Source: Caulobacter sp048541825
Lineage (GTDB): Bacteria > Pseudomonadota > Alphaproteobacteria > Caulobacterales > Caulobacteraceae
Length of the DNA stretch: 64,000 nt
Reading direction: 5' to 3'
Assembly: GCF_048541825.1 (NCBI RefSeq)
Contig: NZ_CP183332.1
Span: 3,658,001-3,722,000, forward strand
How positions within the stretch are numbered: position 1 is the first letter of the stretch; each line of letters opens with the position of its first letter. The notes below the pieces were generated by a model. That model worked only from the letters and a program-made list of their open reading frames with translations. It had not been told where the DNA came from and did no database searches. Shown one piece after another: positions 26,816-36,335 of the stretch. The position numbers and the translations under genes are program-made.

Positions 26816-29263
26816 CTACAGGCTCCATTGCACCCGGAAGCCGGCCGTTTCGACCAGGCAGCCGACGCTGCGCTCAAAGGCGTGGGCCAGGGTGCCGTCC
26901 ACCCGACCCAGTTCAGGCTCAAACGTCAGATCGTGACCGACCAGCGCCTCGAACGCCGCGATGCGACCCCAGAACATGGTGCCGGCCGGGAAGGCGGTGT
27001 CGGGGCCATAGCGGAAGTTCAGTTCGCGGGAGAGCTGGTCCACGCCCTCGGCGTTGTGGGTCATGACACCGGGGTCGCTGAACAGCATCCGGGCGTTCTC
27101 TGGCGCCAGAAGGCCTAGCCGTTCATCCTCGGCGAACGCCGCCAGCGCCGTCCGCGCGCGTTCGGGCGACATCAGGCCGTCCAGCAACCGATCCCGCCAG
27201 GCCGCGCCGTCCGAACGGTGCGGCGACTTCTTCGTATGGGCCTTGCAGAACACCGTATGGCCGCGCGCCCGCGCGATCTTCAGCGCTGTCAGGAACGGAA
27301 CCACGTCACGGCCGTGATTGGGCAGGGGGACCAAGACCGCGCCCGGAACGGCCCTGGCCAGGGCGTCGACCGCCGTCGTCGGCCACTGCTCGGGGAAGGT
27401 GATGATGGCGTCCATGCCGCCCCGCAGCGGCGCCAGCCGCTGGGCCAGGTCGTCGACCAGATCGGCGTAGAAGATGTGGAACAGCATGACCGCGTCACGC
27501 GTCCGGGGGCCTTGGCGCGAGGCGGCTACGGCGGGATGGTCGCGCGCGGGAGCCGGCGCACGGATGGCCACGGCGTTGCGCAGGGCCTGGGCCGAGGCGT
27601 GGCCCAGCCAGCGGTCGGGCTCCAGATAGGTTCCCTCGCCCCATTCGTTCCAGGCGTTGACGAACACCAGCCGCTCGTCGGGCGGGGCCAGGCGCGTCGT
27701 GCAGTCCAGGGCGGCGCCGACCCAGTCGTGGAAGCGCTGCGGCGTGACATTGTGGAAGATGTTGCCGCAGCCCGGCTTGCGCGCCTCGTTGTCCCAGGAG
27801 GGCATGACGCCGGGATAGACGCGGGCGTCTTCGCGACGCTCCAGCGCCTCGATCCGCTCCTCGACGACGGTGTCGTAGTCGTAGATCCGCCCCGCGAAAT
27901 CCAGGTTCAGGCGCTCGACCGTCTCGGTGATCTCGCCCCTCTGCAGGGCGTGGGGCGGAAACTCGACCAGGCCGTCGAAGCCGGCGTCACGCCAGGCCGA
28001 GAAGCCAAAGGCGTTGGTGCACAGGATGAACAACTCGCCGATCCCGCGCTCTCGGGCGCGGTTGCGCCAGCGCTCCAGCGTGGCCGCCGCGTCGGGCAGG
28101 GTGTCGGGGCGATAGACGATCAGCAGCGGCTTGCCGCCCACCCGCACATAGCGCGGCGAGGCCATGTAGCGGGCCAGGTCGTCGAGCAGGGCCAGGTCGT
28201 CTTCCGGCGAATGGTCCTGGGCCATCAGGACGTCCTGCTCGTCGCCGTCCCAGCGCCGGGTCCAGTTCTCGTTGGCCCAGCACAGGGCGAACGGCAGGTC
28301 GATCTGCGGGTCGGCGACAAAGGCGTCTAGCGGGCGCTCCAGCAGCCGTTTGCCGCCGAACCAGTAGTAGTGGAAGCAGAAGGCGTCGACGCCGGCGCTG
28401 CGGGCCATCTGGGCCTGGGCCTGCAGCACCTCGGGAACCCGCAGGTCGTAGAAGCCCAGCTCGCCAGGCAGGCGCGGCTGGTAGTGGCCCACGAACTGGG
28501 GCGTGGCCTTGCTGACATTGGTCCACTCGGTGAAGCCCTTGCCCCACCACTGATCGTTTTCCGGGAACGGATGGTACTGCGGCAGGTAGAAGGCCAGCAC
28601 CCTGGGCGCATCGTCGGCGCGCGGCGGCGGGTTCAGGGCCGGGGCGGCGAAGTGGGGGCTGAAGGCGTGTCGCGCTACGTCAAAGGCGTGCTGGTAGGAC
28701 TCGCGCCAGGGATCCTGGCGTCGATTTCTCATGGTCTGACGCGCCAGACGCATTGTGCTCTTGGGATCGCGCAGGGTCCGCAGGACGATCCGGATCCCGC
28801 GCGCGGCGGCAGGCGACAGCCGGCGAAGCGCGGTCCGCAGCAGCCGGCGGGGGGCTGTCAGGCGTGGGGCGCCGGGCGCCGGCTCGGCCGCTGGATCGAC
28901 CTGGAACGCGGTCAGTTCAAACAGGCACGGCGTGGCGGACGGGCGCAGAACGATCTGGCTCAGGGCGCCGGCATTGGTGTGGGCCACGACGACATAGGCG
29001 TCGTCGCCAAGCCGTTTCAAGCCTACAGGCGTTGCCAAATCCAGGCCGTCGCCCCAGTCGATCAGCAGGCTGGGGGCCTCGATCTGTCCCTCGAGGGCGC
29101 GGATCTTCACGGTCACGCGAACCGACGCGACATCGTCGAAGGCTGGCTGCTCGGCCCGGGTCAGGCGAAGCAGCATCTCCGCGTCGGCGGTCTGGGCCCT
29201 GAACTGGCCGGGCGATCCGGCGGGCTCGACGGCCTTCCGGGGCGCGGGAAGCCGCTCGCTCAC
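26816..29263 (-). CDS. Large glycan-assembly protein: WbsX (GH99-like) domain fused to RgpF-like rhamnan domain
   Basis: About 815 residues. The N-terminal ~180 residues are a beta-rich segment I do not recognise. A WbsX/GH99-like domain follows (about 215-560; FYLPQYHPFPENDQWWGKGF, CWANENWTRRWDG, VFVNAWNEWGEGTYLEP). The last ~200 residues resemble rhamnan synthesis protein F (LFHIFYADLVDDLAQRL, FCKAHTKKSPHRS, FPAGTMFWGR). The likely role is assembling or modifying a rhamnose-containing surface polysaccharide. GTG 29263 is chosen because it overlaps the TGA of wzt (GTGA); ATG 29287 is the alternative. It forms an operon with the wzm-wzt exporter. Confidence 0.82.
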   Translation of the reverse strand: MSERLPAPRKAVEPAGSPGQFRAQTADAEMLLRLTRAEQPAFDDVASVRVTVKIRALEGQIEAPSLLIDWGDGLDLATPVGLKRLGDDAYVVVAHTNAGALSQIVLRPSATPCLFELTAFQVDPAAEPAPGAPRLTAPRRLLRTALRRLSPAAARGIRIVLRTLRDPKSTMRLARQTMRNRRQDPWRESYQHAFDVARHAFSPHFAAPALNPPPRADDAPRVLAFYLPQYHPFPENDQWWGKGFTEWTNVSKATPQFVGHYQPRLPGELGFYDLRVPEVLQAQAQMARSAGVDAFCFHYYWFGGKRLLERPLDAFVADPQIDLPFALCWANENWTRRWDGDEQDVLMAQDHSPEDDLALLDDLARYMASPRYVRVGGKPLLIVYRPDTLPDAAATLERWRNRARERGIGELFILCTNAFGFSAWRDAGFDGLVEFPPHALQRGEITETVERLNLDFAGRIYDYDTVVEERIEALERREDARVYPGVMPSWDNEARKPGCGNIFHNVTPQRFHDWVGAALDCTTRLAPPDERLVFVNAWNEWGEGTYLEPDRWLGHASAQALRNAVAIRAPAPARDHPAVAASRQGPRTRDAVMLFHIFYADLVDDLAQRLAPLRGGMDAIITFPEQWPTTAVDALARAVPGAVLVPLPNHGRDVVPFLTALKIARARGHTVFCKAHTKKSPHRSDGAAWRDRLLDGLMSPERARTALAAFAEDERLGLLAPENARMLFSDPGVMTHNAEGVDQLSRELNFRYGPDTAFPAGTMFWGRIAAFEALVGHDLTFEPELGRVDGTLAHAFERSVGCLVETAGFRVQWSL

Positions 29264-30006
29264 GCGGCGCTGCTTCTCTCGAGCCATTCCTCGGTGGTCC
29301 CAAGGAAGGTCGGCACGCCGGATTCCATGGTCATGACCTTGTTGCAGACCTTGGCGGCCAGTTGATAGTCGTGGGTGGCCAGGACAACGATCTTGGCGGA
29401 ATCGACCATGCTGTTGAGGCGGTCGGCGGCCCGCTTCTGGAAGTCGGCGTCGCCGGCGCTGATCCACTCGTCCATGATCAGGATGTCGGCGTCCATCTGG
29501 GTGGCCACCGAGAAAGTCAGGCGCGCGGCCATGCCGGCCGAATAGGTTTTCAGCGGCATGTGGACGAAAGCCCCCAGGCCGGAGAACTCGATGATGGACG
29601 GCATGCGCTTCTTGATCTCGCGGTCCGACATCATCTGCATCATGGCCAGGTTGCGGATATTTTCCAGACCCGAGGCTTCGATGTCGAGGCCGACCGAGAT
29701 CGAGATCATCGAACTGATCCGCCCGCGCACATCCACCTTGCCCGAGGTTGGCGAATAGATGCCGGCCAGGATCTTCAGCAGCGAGGTCTTGCCCGAACCG
29801 TTGTGGCCGATCACGGCCAGGCGGTCGCCTTCCTGCAGCTTGAGGCTGACGTTCGATAGCGCCCGCACGAAGGTCACATCCTTGCCGGCCTGGATCAGGC
29901 GGCCGCCGACGGCCATGTTCAGCACGGTGTTGCGCAGCGACTGGGCGCGTACGCTGTAGAGATTGTAGTCGAGCGTGACGTCGGTGAGTTCGATGGAACT
30001 GTTCAT
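29260..30006 (-). CDS. wzt: ABC transporter ATPase for polysaccharide export, Wzt-like
   Basis: A 248-residue ATPase powering export of an undecaprenyl-linked polysaccharide across the inner membrane. Walker A is GHNGSGKTS, the signature loop is the divergent KTYSAGMAARL typical of glycan exporters (TYSSGM), Walker B is ILIMDEWISAGD and the switch His is in ATHDYQ. It lacks the C-terminal carbohydrate-binding domain found in O9a-type Wzt, so the glycan is probably not end-capped. The permease gene lies 5 bases upstream. Confidence 0.92.
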   Translation of the reverse strand: MNSSIELTDVTLDYNLYSVRAQSLRNTVLNMAVGGRLIQAGKDVTFVRALSNVSLKLQEGDRLAVIGHNGSGKTSLLKILAGIYSPTSGKVDVRGRISSMISISVGLDIEASGLENIRNLAMMQMMSDREIKKRMPSIIEFSGLGAFVHMPLKTYSAGMAARLTFSVATQMDADILIMDEWISAGDADFQKRAADRLNSMVDSAKIVVLATHDYQLAAKVCNKVMTMESGVPTFLGTTEEWLERSSAA

Positions 30007-30011
30007 GTCGC

Positions 30012-30809
30012 CTACAGCCAGAACACGACGCGGGTGCGGACCAGGGTCAGACTGATCAGCGTAAGCAGAGCGGCAACGCCGAGGAAGGCCAGCGACGCGT
30101 AGACATCGTGGAGCGGCGCTGCGGCGCCCATCAACGGCTGCCGGACAATCTCGAGCAGGTGGCTGAAGGGGTTGAGATCGACGATCCAGCGCATGGACTC
30201 GGGAACCTGTGTGCGCTTCCAAAACACCGGTGTGAGCATGAACAGGCTCTGGGCGACAAAACCGACCATATAGTTGATGTCGCGGAAACGCACTGAGATC
30301 ATGCCCAGCGGAATGCTGATGAACAGGCCTGTCAGCAGGGCGATGGGCAGGTTCACCAGCAGGGTCCAGTGCGGGATCACCGCCAGCTTCATCAGCATCA
30401 GCACCAGCCACAGCCCCACGACCTGGTGGAGGAAGTTGATGAAGGTCTTGCTCATCTGCTGGAAGGCATGAAAGCTCAGAGGCAGGTTGCGCACCTGCAT
30501 GACGCCTGCGGCATTGACGAAGGTATTGGCGATCTCGGGCAGGATGCCGCCAGTGATCGACCAGCCGACCACGCCGATCATGATGAAGGACAGGTTGGCC
30601 TTGGCGTCACCGCCAAAGATCGAACCAAAGACGATGGCCAGGGAGAAGGCTGTGGCCAAGGTGGTGCTGGCCATCCAGACGGGGCCCAGCAGGCTGCGGC
30701 GATACCGCGTCACGGTCTGCTCGACGCTGACCCGCCACCACAGAGGCGTCAGGAGCACACCGCGGTAAAGGTCCAGCGCGGCGGCTTGGAAACTTCCGAA
30801 GAGGCTCAT
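30012..30809 (-). CDS. wzm: ABC-2 polysaccharide export permease, Wzm-like
   Basis: A 265-residue inner-membrane protein with about six helices and the ABC-2 exporter layout: an N-terminal amphipathic segment (RYRRSLLGPVWM) and the late LNPFSHLLEIVRQPLMG. It pairs with the ATPase gene that starts 5 bases downstream. Together they would export the O-antigen or related glycan built with the rfb sugars and the downstream WbsX/RgpF protein. Confidence 0.92.
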   Translation of the reverse strand: MSLFGSFQAAALDLYRGVLLTPLWWRVSVEQTVTRYRRSLLGPVWMASTTLATAFSLAIVFGSIFGGDAKANLSFIMIGVVGWSITGGILPEIANTFVNAAGVMQVRNLPLSFHAFQQMSKTFINFLHQVVGLWLVLMLMKLAVIPHWTLLVNLPIALLTGLFISIPLGMISVRFRDINYMVGFVAQSLFMLTPVFWKRTQVPESMRWIVDLNPFSHLLEIVRQPLMGAAAPLHDVYASLAFLGVAALLTLISLTLVRTRVVFWL

Positions 30810-31060
30810 TCAGAAGCCATTCCTGTTGACGGCAAACAAATCCGGAAACTCTCGAAAACAGGTTGGCGGCGGGTGAAGCGGCCCAGCTTCTCGCTCCGTC
30901 GGAGCGGGCGTCTTCTTAACAGGCCTTGGATGCTTGGGGAACCGCTGATCCCGCGGCGCGACCCCGCTGATTCTTCTGGGTGTTTTCGCCCATTCAGCGA
31001 TCTGGAACAACGATCAGTGACGATGTCGCGCGCGGCGGTTCGGGGTGGCTGGAAGGCCGT
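30810..31060. other. Non-coding gap between rfbA and wzm
   Basis: About 250 bases without a convincing reading frame. It contains a short hairpin (CGCTCC-GTC-GGAGCG at about 30894-30908) followed on the plus strand by a pyrimidine-rich tract, and probably the wzm promoter. Nothing else was recognised. Confidence 0.5.
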
Positions 31061-31930
31061 TCAGCTCTCGGCCAGCGAGCGCAGATAGGCGCCGTAGGGC
31101 GACTTCTGCAGGCCATGCGCCAGGCCCAGCAACTGGTCGGTATTGATCCAGCGGTTCTGGTAGGCGACCTCCTCGCAGCAGCCGATCTTCAGGCCCTGCC
31201 GGTGCTCGATGGCGCGCACGAATTCCGAGGCTTCCAGCAGGCTGTCATGGGTGCCGGTGTCGAGCCAGGCAAAGCCCCGGCCCATGCGCTCGACCGACAG
31301 GGCGCCACTCTCCAGATAGAGGCGGTTGATGTCGGTGATTTCCAGCTCGCCGCGCGCCGACGGCTTCAGGTCGCGGGCATAGTCCACCACCTTGTTGTCG
31401 TACATGTAGAGGCCGGTCACCGCCCAGTTGGAGCGCGGCTGGACCGGCTTTTCCTCGATGCTGACAGCGCGGTTGTCCTCGTCGAACTCGACGACCCCGT
31501 AACGATCCGGGTCCTTGACCAGATAGGCGAAGACCGAGGCGCCGTTCTGGGCGCGAGTCGCCGCGCCCTCCAGCATCCGGCCCATGCCCGCGCCATAGAA
31601 CAGGTTGTCGCCGAGGATCAGGGTCGAGGGACCGTTGCCGACGAACTGCGCGCCGATGCGATAGGCGTCGGCCAGGCCCGTGGGCTCGGGCTGCTCGGCA
31701 TAGACGAAATTGACGCCCCAATCGGAGCCGTCGCCCAGCAGGCCCTGGAAAAGCGGCAGGTCGCGCGGCGTGCTGATGATCATGATGTCGCGGATGCCCG
31801 CCATCATCAGGATCGAGATCGGATAATAGATCATCGGCTTGTCGTAGACCGGCAGCAGCTGCTTGCTGACGCCCTTGGTCACCGGGTGCAGGCGCGTGCC
31901 CGATCCGCCGGCCAGGATGATGCCCTTCAT
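31061..31930 (-). CDS. rfbA: Glucose-1-phosphate thymidylyltransferase, RfbA/RmlA
   Basis: First step of dTDP-L-rhamnose synthesis: dTTP plus glucose-1-phosphate gives dTDP-glucose. The 289-residue protein has the nucleotide-binding LAGGSGTRLHPVTKGVSKQL, YDKPMIYYP, the ILGDNLFYG metal/substrate segment and VEFDEDNRAVSIEEKP. Length is standard. It is the last gene of a compact rfbB-rfbD-rfbA run on the minus strand. Confidence 0.96.
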   Translation of the reverse strand: MKGIILAGGSGTRLHPVTKGVSKQLLPVYDKPMIYYPISILMMAGIRDIMIISTPRDLPLFQGLLGDGSDWGVNFVYAEQPEPTGLADAYRIGAQFVGNGPSTLILGDNLFYGAGMGRMLEGAATRAQNGASVFAYLVKDPDRYGVVEFDEDNRAVSIEEKPVQPRSNWAVTGLYMYDNKVVDYARDLKPSARGELEITDINRLYLESGALSVERMGRGFAWLDTGTHDSLLEASEFVRAIEHRQGLKIGCCEEVAYQNRWINTDQLLGLAHGLQKSPYGAYLRSLAES

Positions 31931-31962
31931 GGAATAGTACCCCTACTGCCCCGCGCGATCGG

Positions 31963-32862
31963 TCACGTCTGTCGGTGACCTTTGGCCGTCAAATATCTGT
32001 CCAGAGCGTCTTGCCACGCCGGCATGGATCGGCCCAGCGCCTTTTCGACCTTGGCGTTGGCCAGAACGCTGTAGGGCGGGCGGCGGGCCGGGGTCGGAAA
32101 GTCGGAGGTGGGGATCGGCGAGACGGTGGCGGCAACGCCGGCCCGATCGATAATGGCGCTGGCGAATTCATGCCAGCTGGCCGCGCCGGAATTGACCACG
32201 TGATAGAGGCCGGCCGGGGCCTCGACCCTGATCAGGTCGAGGATCGCCTCGGCGGCGTCCCAGGAACTGGTCGGTGACATGACCTGGTCGGCGACGACCT
32301 TCAGCGCCCCGCGCTCGCGCCCGAAGCGGATCATGGTCTCGACGAAGTTGCCGCCCTTGCCGCTGGCCCCGGCCACCCCGAACAGCGACGCGACGCGGGC
32401 CACGATAACGTCGTCATGAGCCTGGCTGGCCAGGGCTTCGCCCTGCAGCTTGGTCTGCCCGTAGACATTGATCGGGGCCGGGGTCGCATCCTCGTCCAGC
32501 GGCTGGCGCGAGGCCTGGCCGCCGAACACGTAGTCGGTCGAGACCTGGACGAGCCGGGCTTTTTTGCGGGCGCAGGTCCTGGCCAGCGCCTGGGCGAAAT
32601 CGGCGTTGATGGCCACGGCCGGGCCTGCGTCCTTCTCGCAGTCGTCCACGCGGGTGACAGCGACGCTGTTGATGGCGACGTCGAAGTCCAGATCGGCCAG
32701 GGCCGCGTCCAGCCCGGCCAGATCGGTCGCATCGAACTGCGGACGTTGCAGGGCGATCAGGGTCAGGCCGCGCGACGCGGCGATAGCCGCCAGGTCGTGG
32801 CCCAGCTGGCCGTTGGCGCCAAACAGCGCAACACGCGGACCATCCGTATTTGAGGAAGACAT
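31963..32862 (-). CDS. rfbD: dTDP-4-dehydrorhamnose reductase, RfbD/RmlD (second copy)
   Basis: NADPH-dependent last step of dTDP-L-rhamnose synthesis. 299 residues with FGANGQLGHDL, STDYVFGG and catalytic YGQTK (YxxxK). The ATG at 32862 shares one base with the TGA stop of rfbB (TGATG), so translation is coupled and this start is preferred over the preceding TTG. Being inside the rfb operon it is the better candidate for the true RmlD than the copy at 18514. Confidence 0.94.
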   Translation of the reverse strand: MSSSNTDGPRVALFGANGQLGHDLAAIAASRGLTLIALQRPQFDATDLAGLDAALADLDFDVAINSVAVTRVDDCEKDAGPAVAINADFAQALARTCARKKARLVQVSTDYVFGGQASRQPLDEDATPAPINVYGQTKLQGEALASQAHDDVIVARVASLFGVAGASGKGGNFVETMIRFGRERGALKVVADQVMSPTSSWDAAEAILDLIRVEAPAGLYHVVNSGAASWHEFASAIIDRAGVAATVSPIPTSDFPTPARRPPYSVLANAKVEKALGRSMPAWQDALDRYLTAKGHRQT

Positions 32863-33926
32863 CAAGCGGTCTTCAACCCCAGACGCTGACCGTCATAGCG
32901 CTCGCGCAGCGGCCGCCACCAGTCCTCGCGGGCCAGGTACCATTCGACGGTCTTGCGCAGGCCGGTGTCGAAGTTCTCTTCGGCCTTCCAGCCCAGCTCG
33001 GTTTCCAGCTTGGTGGCGTCGATGGCGTAGCGGGCGTCGTGGCCGGGACGATCATGGACGAACTGGATCAGGTCGCGACGCTTCAGCCCCGCCTGCGGGC
33101 GCAGCTCGTCCAGCAGGTCGCAGATGGCTTCCACCACCTCCAGATTGGTCCGCTCATTTCGGCCGCCGACATTGTAGCTCTCGCCGACCACGCCCTTTGT
33201 GGCGATCAGCACCAGGGCCTTGGCGTGGTCGTCGACATACAGCCAGTCGCGGACATTGTCGCCCTTGCCATAGACCGGCAGCGGCTTGCCCTCGAGGGCG
33301 TTCAGCGTGACCAGCGGGATCAGCTTCTCTGGGAAGTGATAGGGCCCGTAATTGTTGGAGCAGTTGGAGATGACTATCGGCAGGCCATAGGTGTGATGCC
33401 AGGCGCGGACCATGTGATCGGACGAGGCCTTCGAGGCCGAATAGGGCGAGCGCGGATCATAGGGCGTGGTCTCGGAAAACAGCCCCTCGGCCCCCAGGCT
33501 GCCGAACACTTCGTCGGTCGAGATGTGGTGGAAGCGGAAGGCCTGGGCGGCCTCGCTGTCCAGGCTGCGCCAGTACTCCAGCGCAGCCTGCAGCATCACA
33601 TAGGTGCCGATGATATTGGTCTGGATGAAGGCGCCGGGACCGGTGATCGAGCGGTCGACATGCGACTCGGCGGCCAGGTGCATGATGTGGGTCGGCTTGA
33701 ACGCGGCGATGGCTTCGGCGACCGCCGAGGCGTCGGCCACGTCGCCCTTCACGAATGAATAACTGTTATGGCCGCGCAGATCAGCCAGGCTGGTCTCGGA
33801 CGCCGCATAGGTCATGGCGTCGAAATTGAGGATCGCCGCGTCGCCCAGGCTGGCCAGATAGCGACAGACCGCCGAGCCGATAAAGCCGCAGCCGCCAGTG
33901 ACCAGGATACGGAGGTTGCGCGACAT
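32862..33926 (-). CDS. rfbB: dTDP-glucose 4,6-dehydratase, RfbB/RmlB
   Basis: Second step of dTDP-rhamnose synthesis. The 354-residue extended SDR has the NAD loop TGGCGFIGSAV, STDEVFGSLG with the catalytic acid pair, YSASK (YxxxK) and NNYGPYHFPEKLIP. Length is typical. First gene of the rfbB-rfbD-rfbA run; rfbC is 3.5 kb away on the other strand, separated by purU, argE and a glycosyltransferase gene. Confidence 0.96.
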   Translation of the reverse strand: MSRNLRILVTGGCGFIGSAVCRYLASLGDAAILNFDAMTYAASETSLADLRGHNSYSFVKGDVADASAVAEAIAAFKPTHIMHLAAESHVDRSITGPGAFIQTNIIGTYVMLQAALEYWRSLDSEAAQAFRFHHISTDEVFGSLGAEGLFSETTPYDPRSPYSASKASSDHMVRAWHHTYGLPIVISNCSNNYGPYHFPEKLIPLVTLNALEGKPLPVYGKGDNVRDWLYVDDHAKALVLIATKGVVGESYNVGGRNERTNLEVVEAICDLLDELRPQAGLKRRDLIQFVHDRPGHDARYAIDATKLETELGWKAEENFDTGLRKTVEWYLAREDWWRPLRERYDGQRLGLKTA

Positions 33927-34002
33927 GCCGGTTCCTTCAGAATACCTAGCCCGCCCCGTAGCTTAGAAGTCCAGCGGCGCGCAACCCGCTTCTCCCGGGC
34001 GA

Positions 34003-34845
34003 CTAGTCGGTGAACACCACCGTCTTGCGGCCGTTCAGCAGCACCCGGTCTTCCAGGCGATAGCGCAGGGCGCGGGCCAGGACGCGGCGCTCGATGTCGC
34101 GGCCCTTGCGGATCAGGTCCTCGGGCGTGTCGCGATGGCTGATACGCTCTACGTCCTGCTCGATGATCGGACCTTCGTCCAGGTCGCCGGTGACGTAGTG
34201 GGCCGAGGCCCCGATCACCTTCACGCCCCGCGCATGGGCCTGATGATAGGGCTTGGCGCCCTTGAAGCCCGGCAGGAACGAGTGGTGAATATTGATGCAG
34301 CGCCCGGCCAGCTTGGCCGACAGCCCCTCTGACAGCACCTGCATGTAGCGGGCCAGCACGACGATGTCGGTCCGGGTGTCCTGGATCAGCTGCCACAGGG
34401 CGGCTTCCTGCTCGAACTTGGTCTCCTTGGTCACCGGCAGGTGATGGAAGGGCAGGCCCGTCAGGTCGACATTGGCATAGGTCTGCGCCGGGTGGTTGGC
34501 GACGACGGCGGCGATCTCCATCGGCAGCTCGCCGATCTTCCAGCGATAGACGAGGTCGGCCAGGCAGTGGTCGAACTTGCTGGCCAGGATCATCACCCGG
34601 TAACGGTCGGTGCGGTCGCGCAGGGTCCATTTCATCGCCAGGGCGGTCGCCACCACCGTGAAGTCGGCGCGCAGGGCGTCGTGGTCCGCCTGGTCGGCAT
34701 CGAACACCACCCGCATGAAGAACTGGCCGGTCTCCTGATCGTCGAACTGCTGGGCGTCGAGAATGTTGCAGCCGCGCTCGAACAGGAAGGCGGACACCTT
34801 GGCGACGATGCCGCGCTGGTCGGGACAGGAGAGGGTCAGGATCAT
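34003..34845 (-). CDS. purU: Formyltetrahydrofolate deformylase, PurU
   Basis: Hydrolyses 10-formyl-THF to formate and THF, balancing one-carbon pools. The 280-residue protein has an N-terminal ACT domain (about 1-80, LSCPDQRGIVAKVSAFLFE) and a C-terminal formyltransferase-like domain with NIHHSFLPGFKGAKPY holding the catalytic His, and the late ASAHYVTGDLDEGPII with the catalytic Asp. GGGAG lies 8 bases before the ATG. It is flanked by rfbB and argE and has no obvious partner here. Confidence 0.95.
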   Translation of the reverse strand: MILTLSCPDQRGIVAKVSAFLFERGCNILDAQQFDDQETGQFFMRVVFDADQADHDALRADFTVVATALAMKWTLRDRTDRYRVMILASKFDHCLADLVYRWKIGELPMEIAAVVANHPAQTYANVDLTGLPFHHLPVTKETKFEQEAALWQLIQDTRTDIVVLARYMQVLSEGLSAKLAGRCINIHHSFLPGFKGAKPYHQAHARGVKVIGASAHYVTGDLDEGPIIEQDVERISHRDTPEDLIRKGRDIERRVLARALRYRLEDRVLLNGRKTVVFTD

Positions 34846-35034
34846 GGTCCGCTCCCTCTAGAGGCTTGTCGCGCTGAAGAAAAGCGGTGAGCCCGGCCGC
34901 GAGAGGCTGAAATCGCTCGCGGCGCGCGGAAAATCGCCGGGTTTGCGCACGGGCATGCCTCCGAACGGACGCGGGGTCGCGATCTGGTCGTGTGCGGCTA
35001 GGCAGTAGCAGGGAGACAGGTCTAGGCTCGCACC

Positions 35035-36210
35035 ATGGCATCCTCTTCCGAAGCGCTGTCCGACCGCGCCATCGACCTTCTGGCCAGGCTGGTGTCGTTC
35101 GACACCACCTCGCGCCTGTCCAACCTGGCCCTGATCGAATGGGTCGAGGCCTATCTGTCCGACCTGGGGGTCGCCTCGCGGCGGGTGCCTAACGCCGATG
35201 GGACCAAGTCGAATCTCATGGCCAGCATCGGCCCGGCGGTGGAGGGCGGCATCGTGCTGTCGGGCCATACCGATGTGGTGCCGGTCGACGGCCAGCCCTG
35301 GTCGACCGATCCGTTCGTGCTGACCGAGCGTGACGGCCGCCTCTATGGGCGCGGGACCTGCGACATGAAGGGCTTCCTGGCCCTGGCCCTGGCCGCCGCG
35401 CCGGACCTGGCGGCCGCGACGCTTAGCAAGCCCGTGCACCTGGCCTTCTCCTATGACGAGGAGGTCGGCTGCCTCGGCGCGCCCGACATGATCGCCGTCA
35501 TCGCCCGCGACCTGCCCAAGCCTGCCCTGGTGGTGGTCGGCGAGCCCACCGACATGGTCGCCGTCAGCGGCCACAAGGGCATTGCCTCGTTCCGGGTCAC
35601 GGTTTCAGGTCGCGAGGCCCATTCCAGCCTGACCCATCTGGGCGTCTCGGCCAATATGGCGGCCGTCAAGTTGATGGCGGGCCTTGTCGAGCTTTCCGAG
35701 ACACTGGCGCGCGAGGCTGATCCCGCCTCGCCGTTCACGCCCAAGGGCGCGACCCTGACCATCGGCCAGGTCAATGGCGGCACAGCGGTCAATATCCTGG
35801 CCCGCGAATGCGTGTTCATCTTCGATCTGCGCACCCCGCCGGGGATGGATCCTATGGCGATCCTGGCCGACTTCTTCGCCAAGGCCGCCGCCATGGACGC
35901 CGAGCTGAAGACCCGCGCGTCCGAGGCCGGGGTCAAGGTTGAGCGCCGCTCGCTGACCCCCGCCTTCGCGCCGGAAGTCGACGGCGTCGCCGAAGCCTTC
36001 GCCCGCCGCATGGCCGGCGACAATGGCCCGGGCCGCGTGGTGCCCTATGCCGCCGAGGCCGGGCAGTTCCAGGGGGCGGGCTTTTCAACGGTGATCTGCG
36101 GTCCGGGGTCCATTGACCAGGCCCATCAGCCCGATGAGTTCGTGGAGATCTCCCAGATGCAGCGCGGGGCGGCGTTCATGGCGCGGTTGATCGAGGATCT
36201 TTCCCTCTAG
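35035..36210 (+). CDS. argE: Acetylornithine deacetylase, ArgE (M20 family)
   Basis: Removes acetate from N-acetylornithine in arginine synthesis. The 391-residue metallopeptidase-fold protein has the metal-binding SGHTDVVPVDGQPW, GRGTCDMKGFLAL and YDEEVGCLG blocks, and the dimerisation domain opening with SGREAHSS. Length and motif spacing match ArgE, although other M20 amidohydrolases cannot be excluded by sequence alone. An inverted repeat follows the stop codon. Confidence 0.9.
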   Translation: MASSSEALSDRAIDLLARLVSFDTTSRLSNLALIEWVEAYLSDLGVASRRVPNADGTKSNLMASIGPAVEGGIVLSGHTDVVPVDGQPWSTDPFVLTERDGRLYGRGTCDMKGFLALALAAAPDLAAATLSKPVHLAFSYDEEVGCLGAPDMIAVIARDLPKPALVVVGEPTDMVAVSGHKGIASFRVTVSGREAHSSLTHLGVSANMAAVKLMAGLVELSETLAREADPASPFTPKGATLTIGQVNGGTAVNILARECVFIFDLRTPPGMDPMAILADFFAKAAAMDAELKTRASEAGVKVERRSLTPAFAPEVDGVAEAFARRMAGDNGPGRVVPYAAEAGQFQGAGFSTVICGPGSIDQAHQPDEFVEISQMQRGAAFMARLIEDLSL

Positions 36211-36214
36211 ATCT

Positions 36215-36329
36215 CCGTCATCCCGCGACTGGTTCGCGGGACCCATCTGTCCGCCGCAAGTGCGGAGCAGGACGAAATTTCACGTCGAAGCTGAACCATG
36301 GGTCCCGTGAACACGTCGCGGGATGACGG
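36215..36329. repeat. Long inverted repeat after argE
   Basis: Two arms of 32 bases (36215-36246 and 36298-36329) are complementary at all but about three positions, around a 51-base loop. The outer ends are of the CGTCATCCCGCG type also seen, in variants, at 51362 and 58830. It lies between the convergent argE and glycosyltransferase genes and could act as a two-way terminator. Confidence 0.75.
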
Positions 36330-36335
36330 GAAAAT

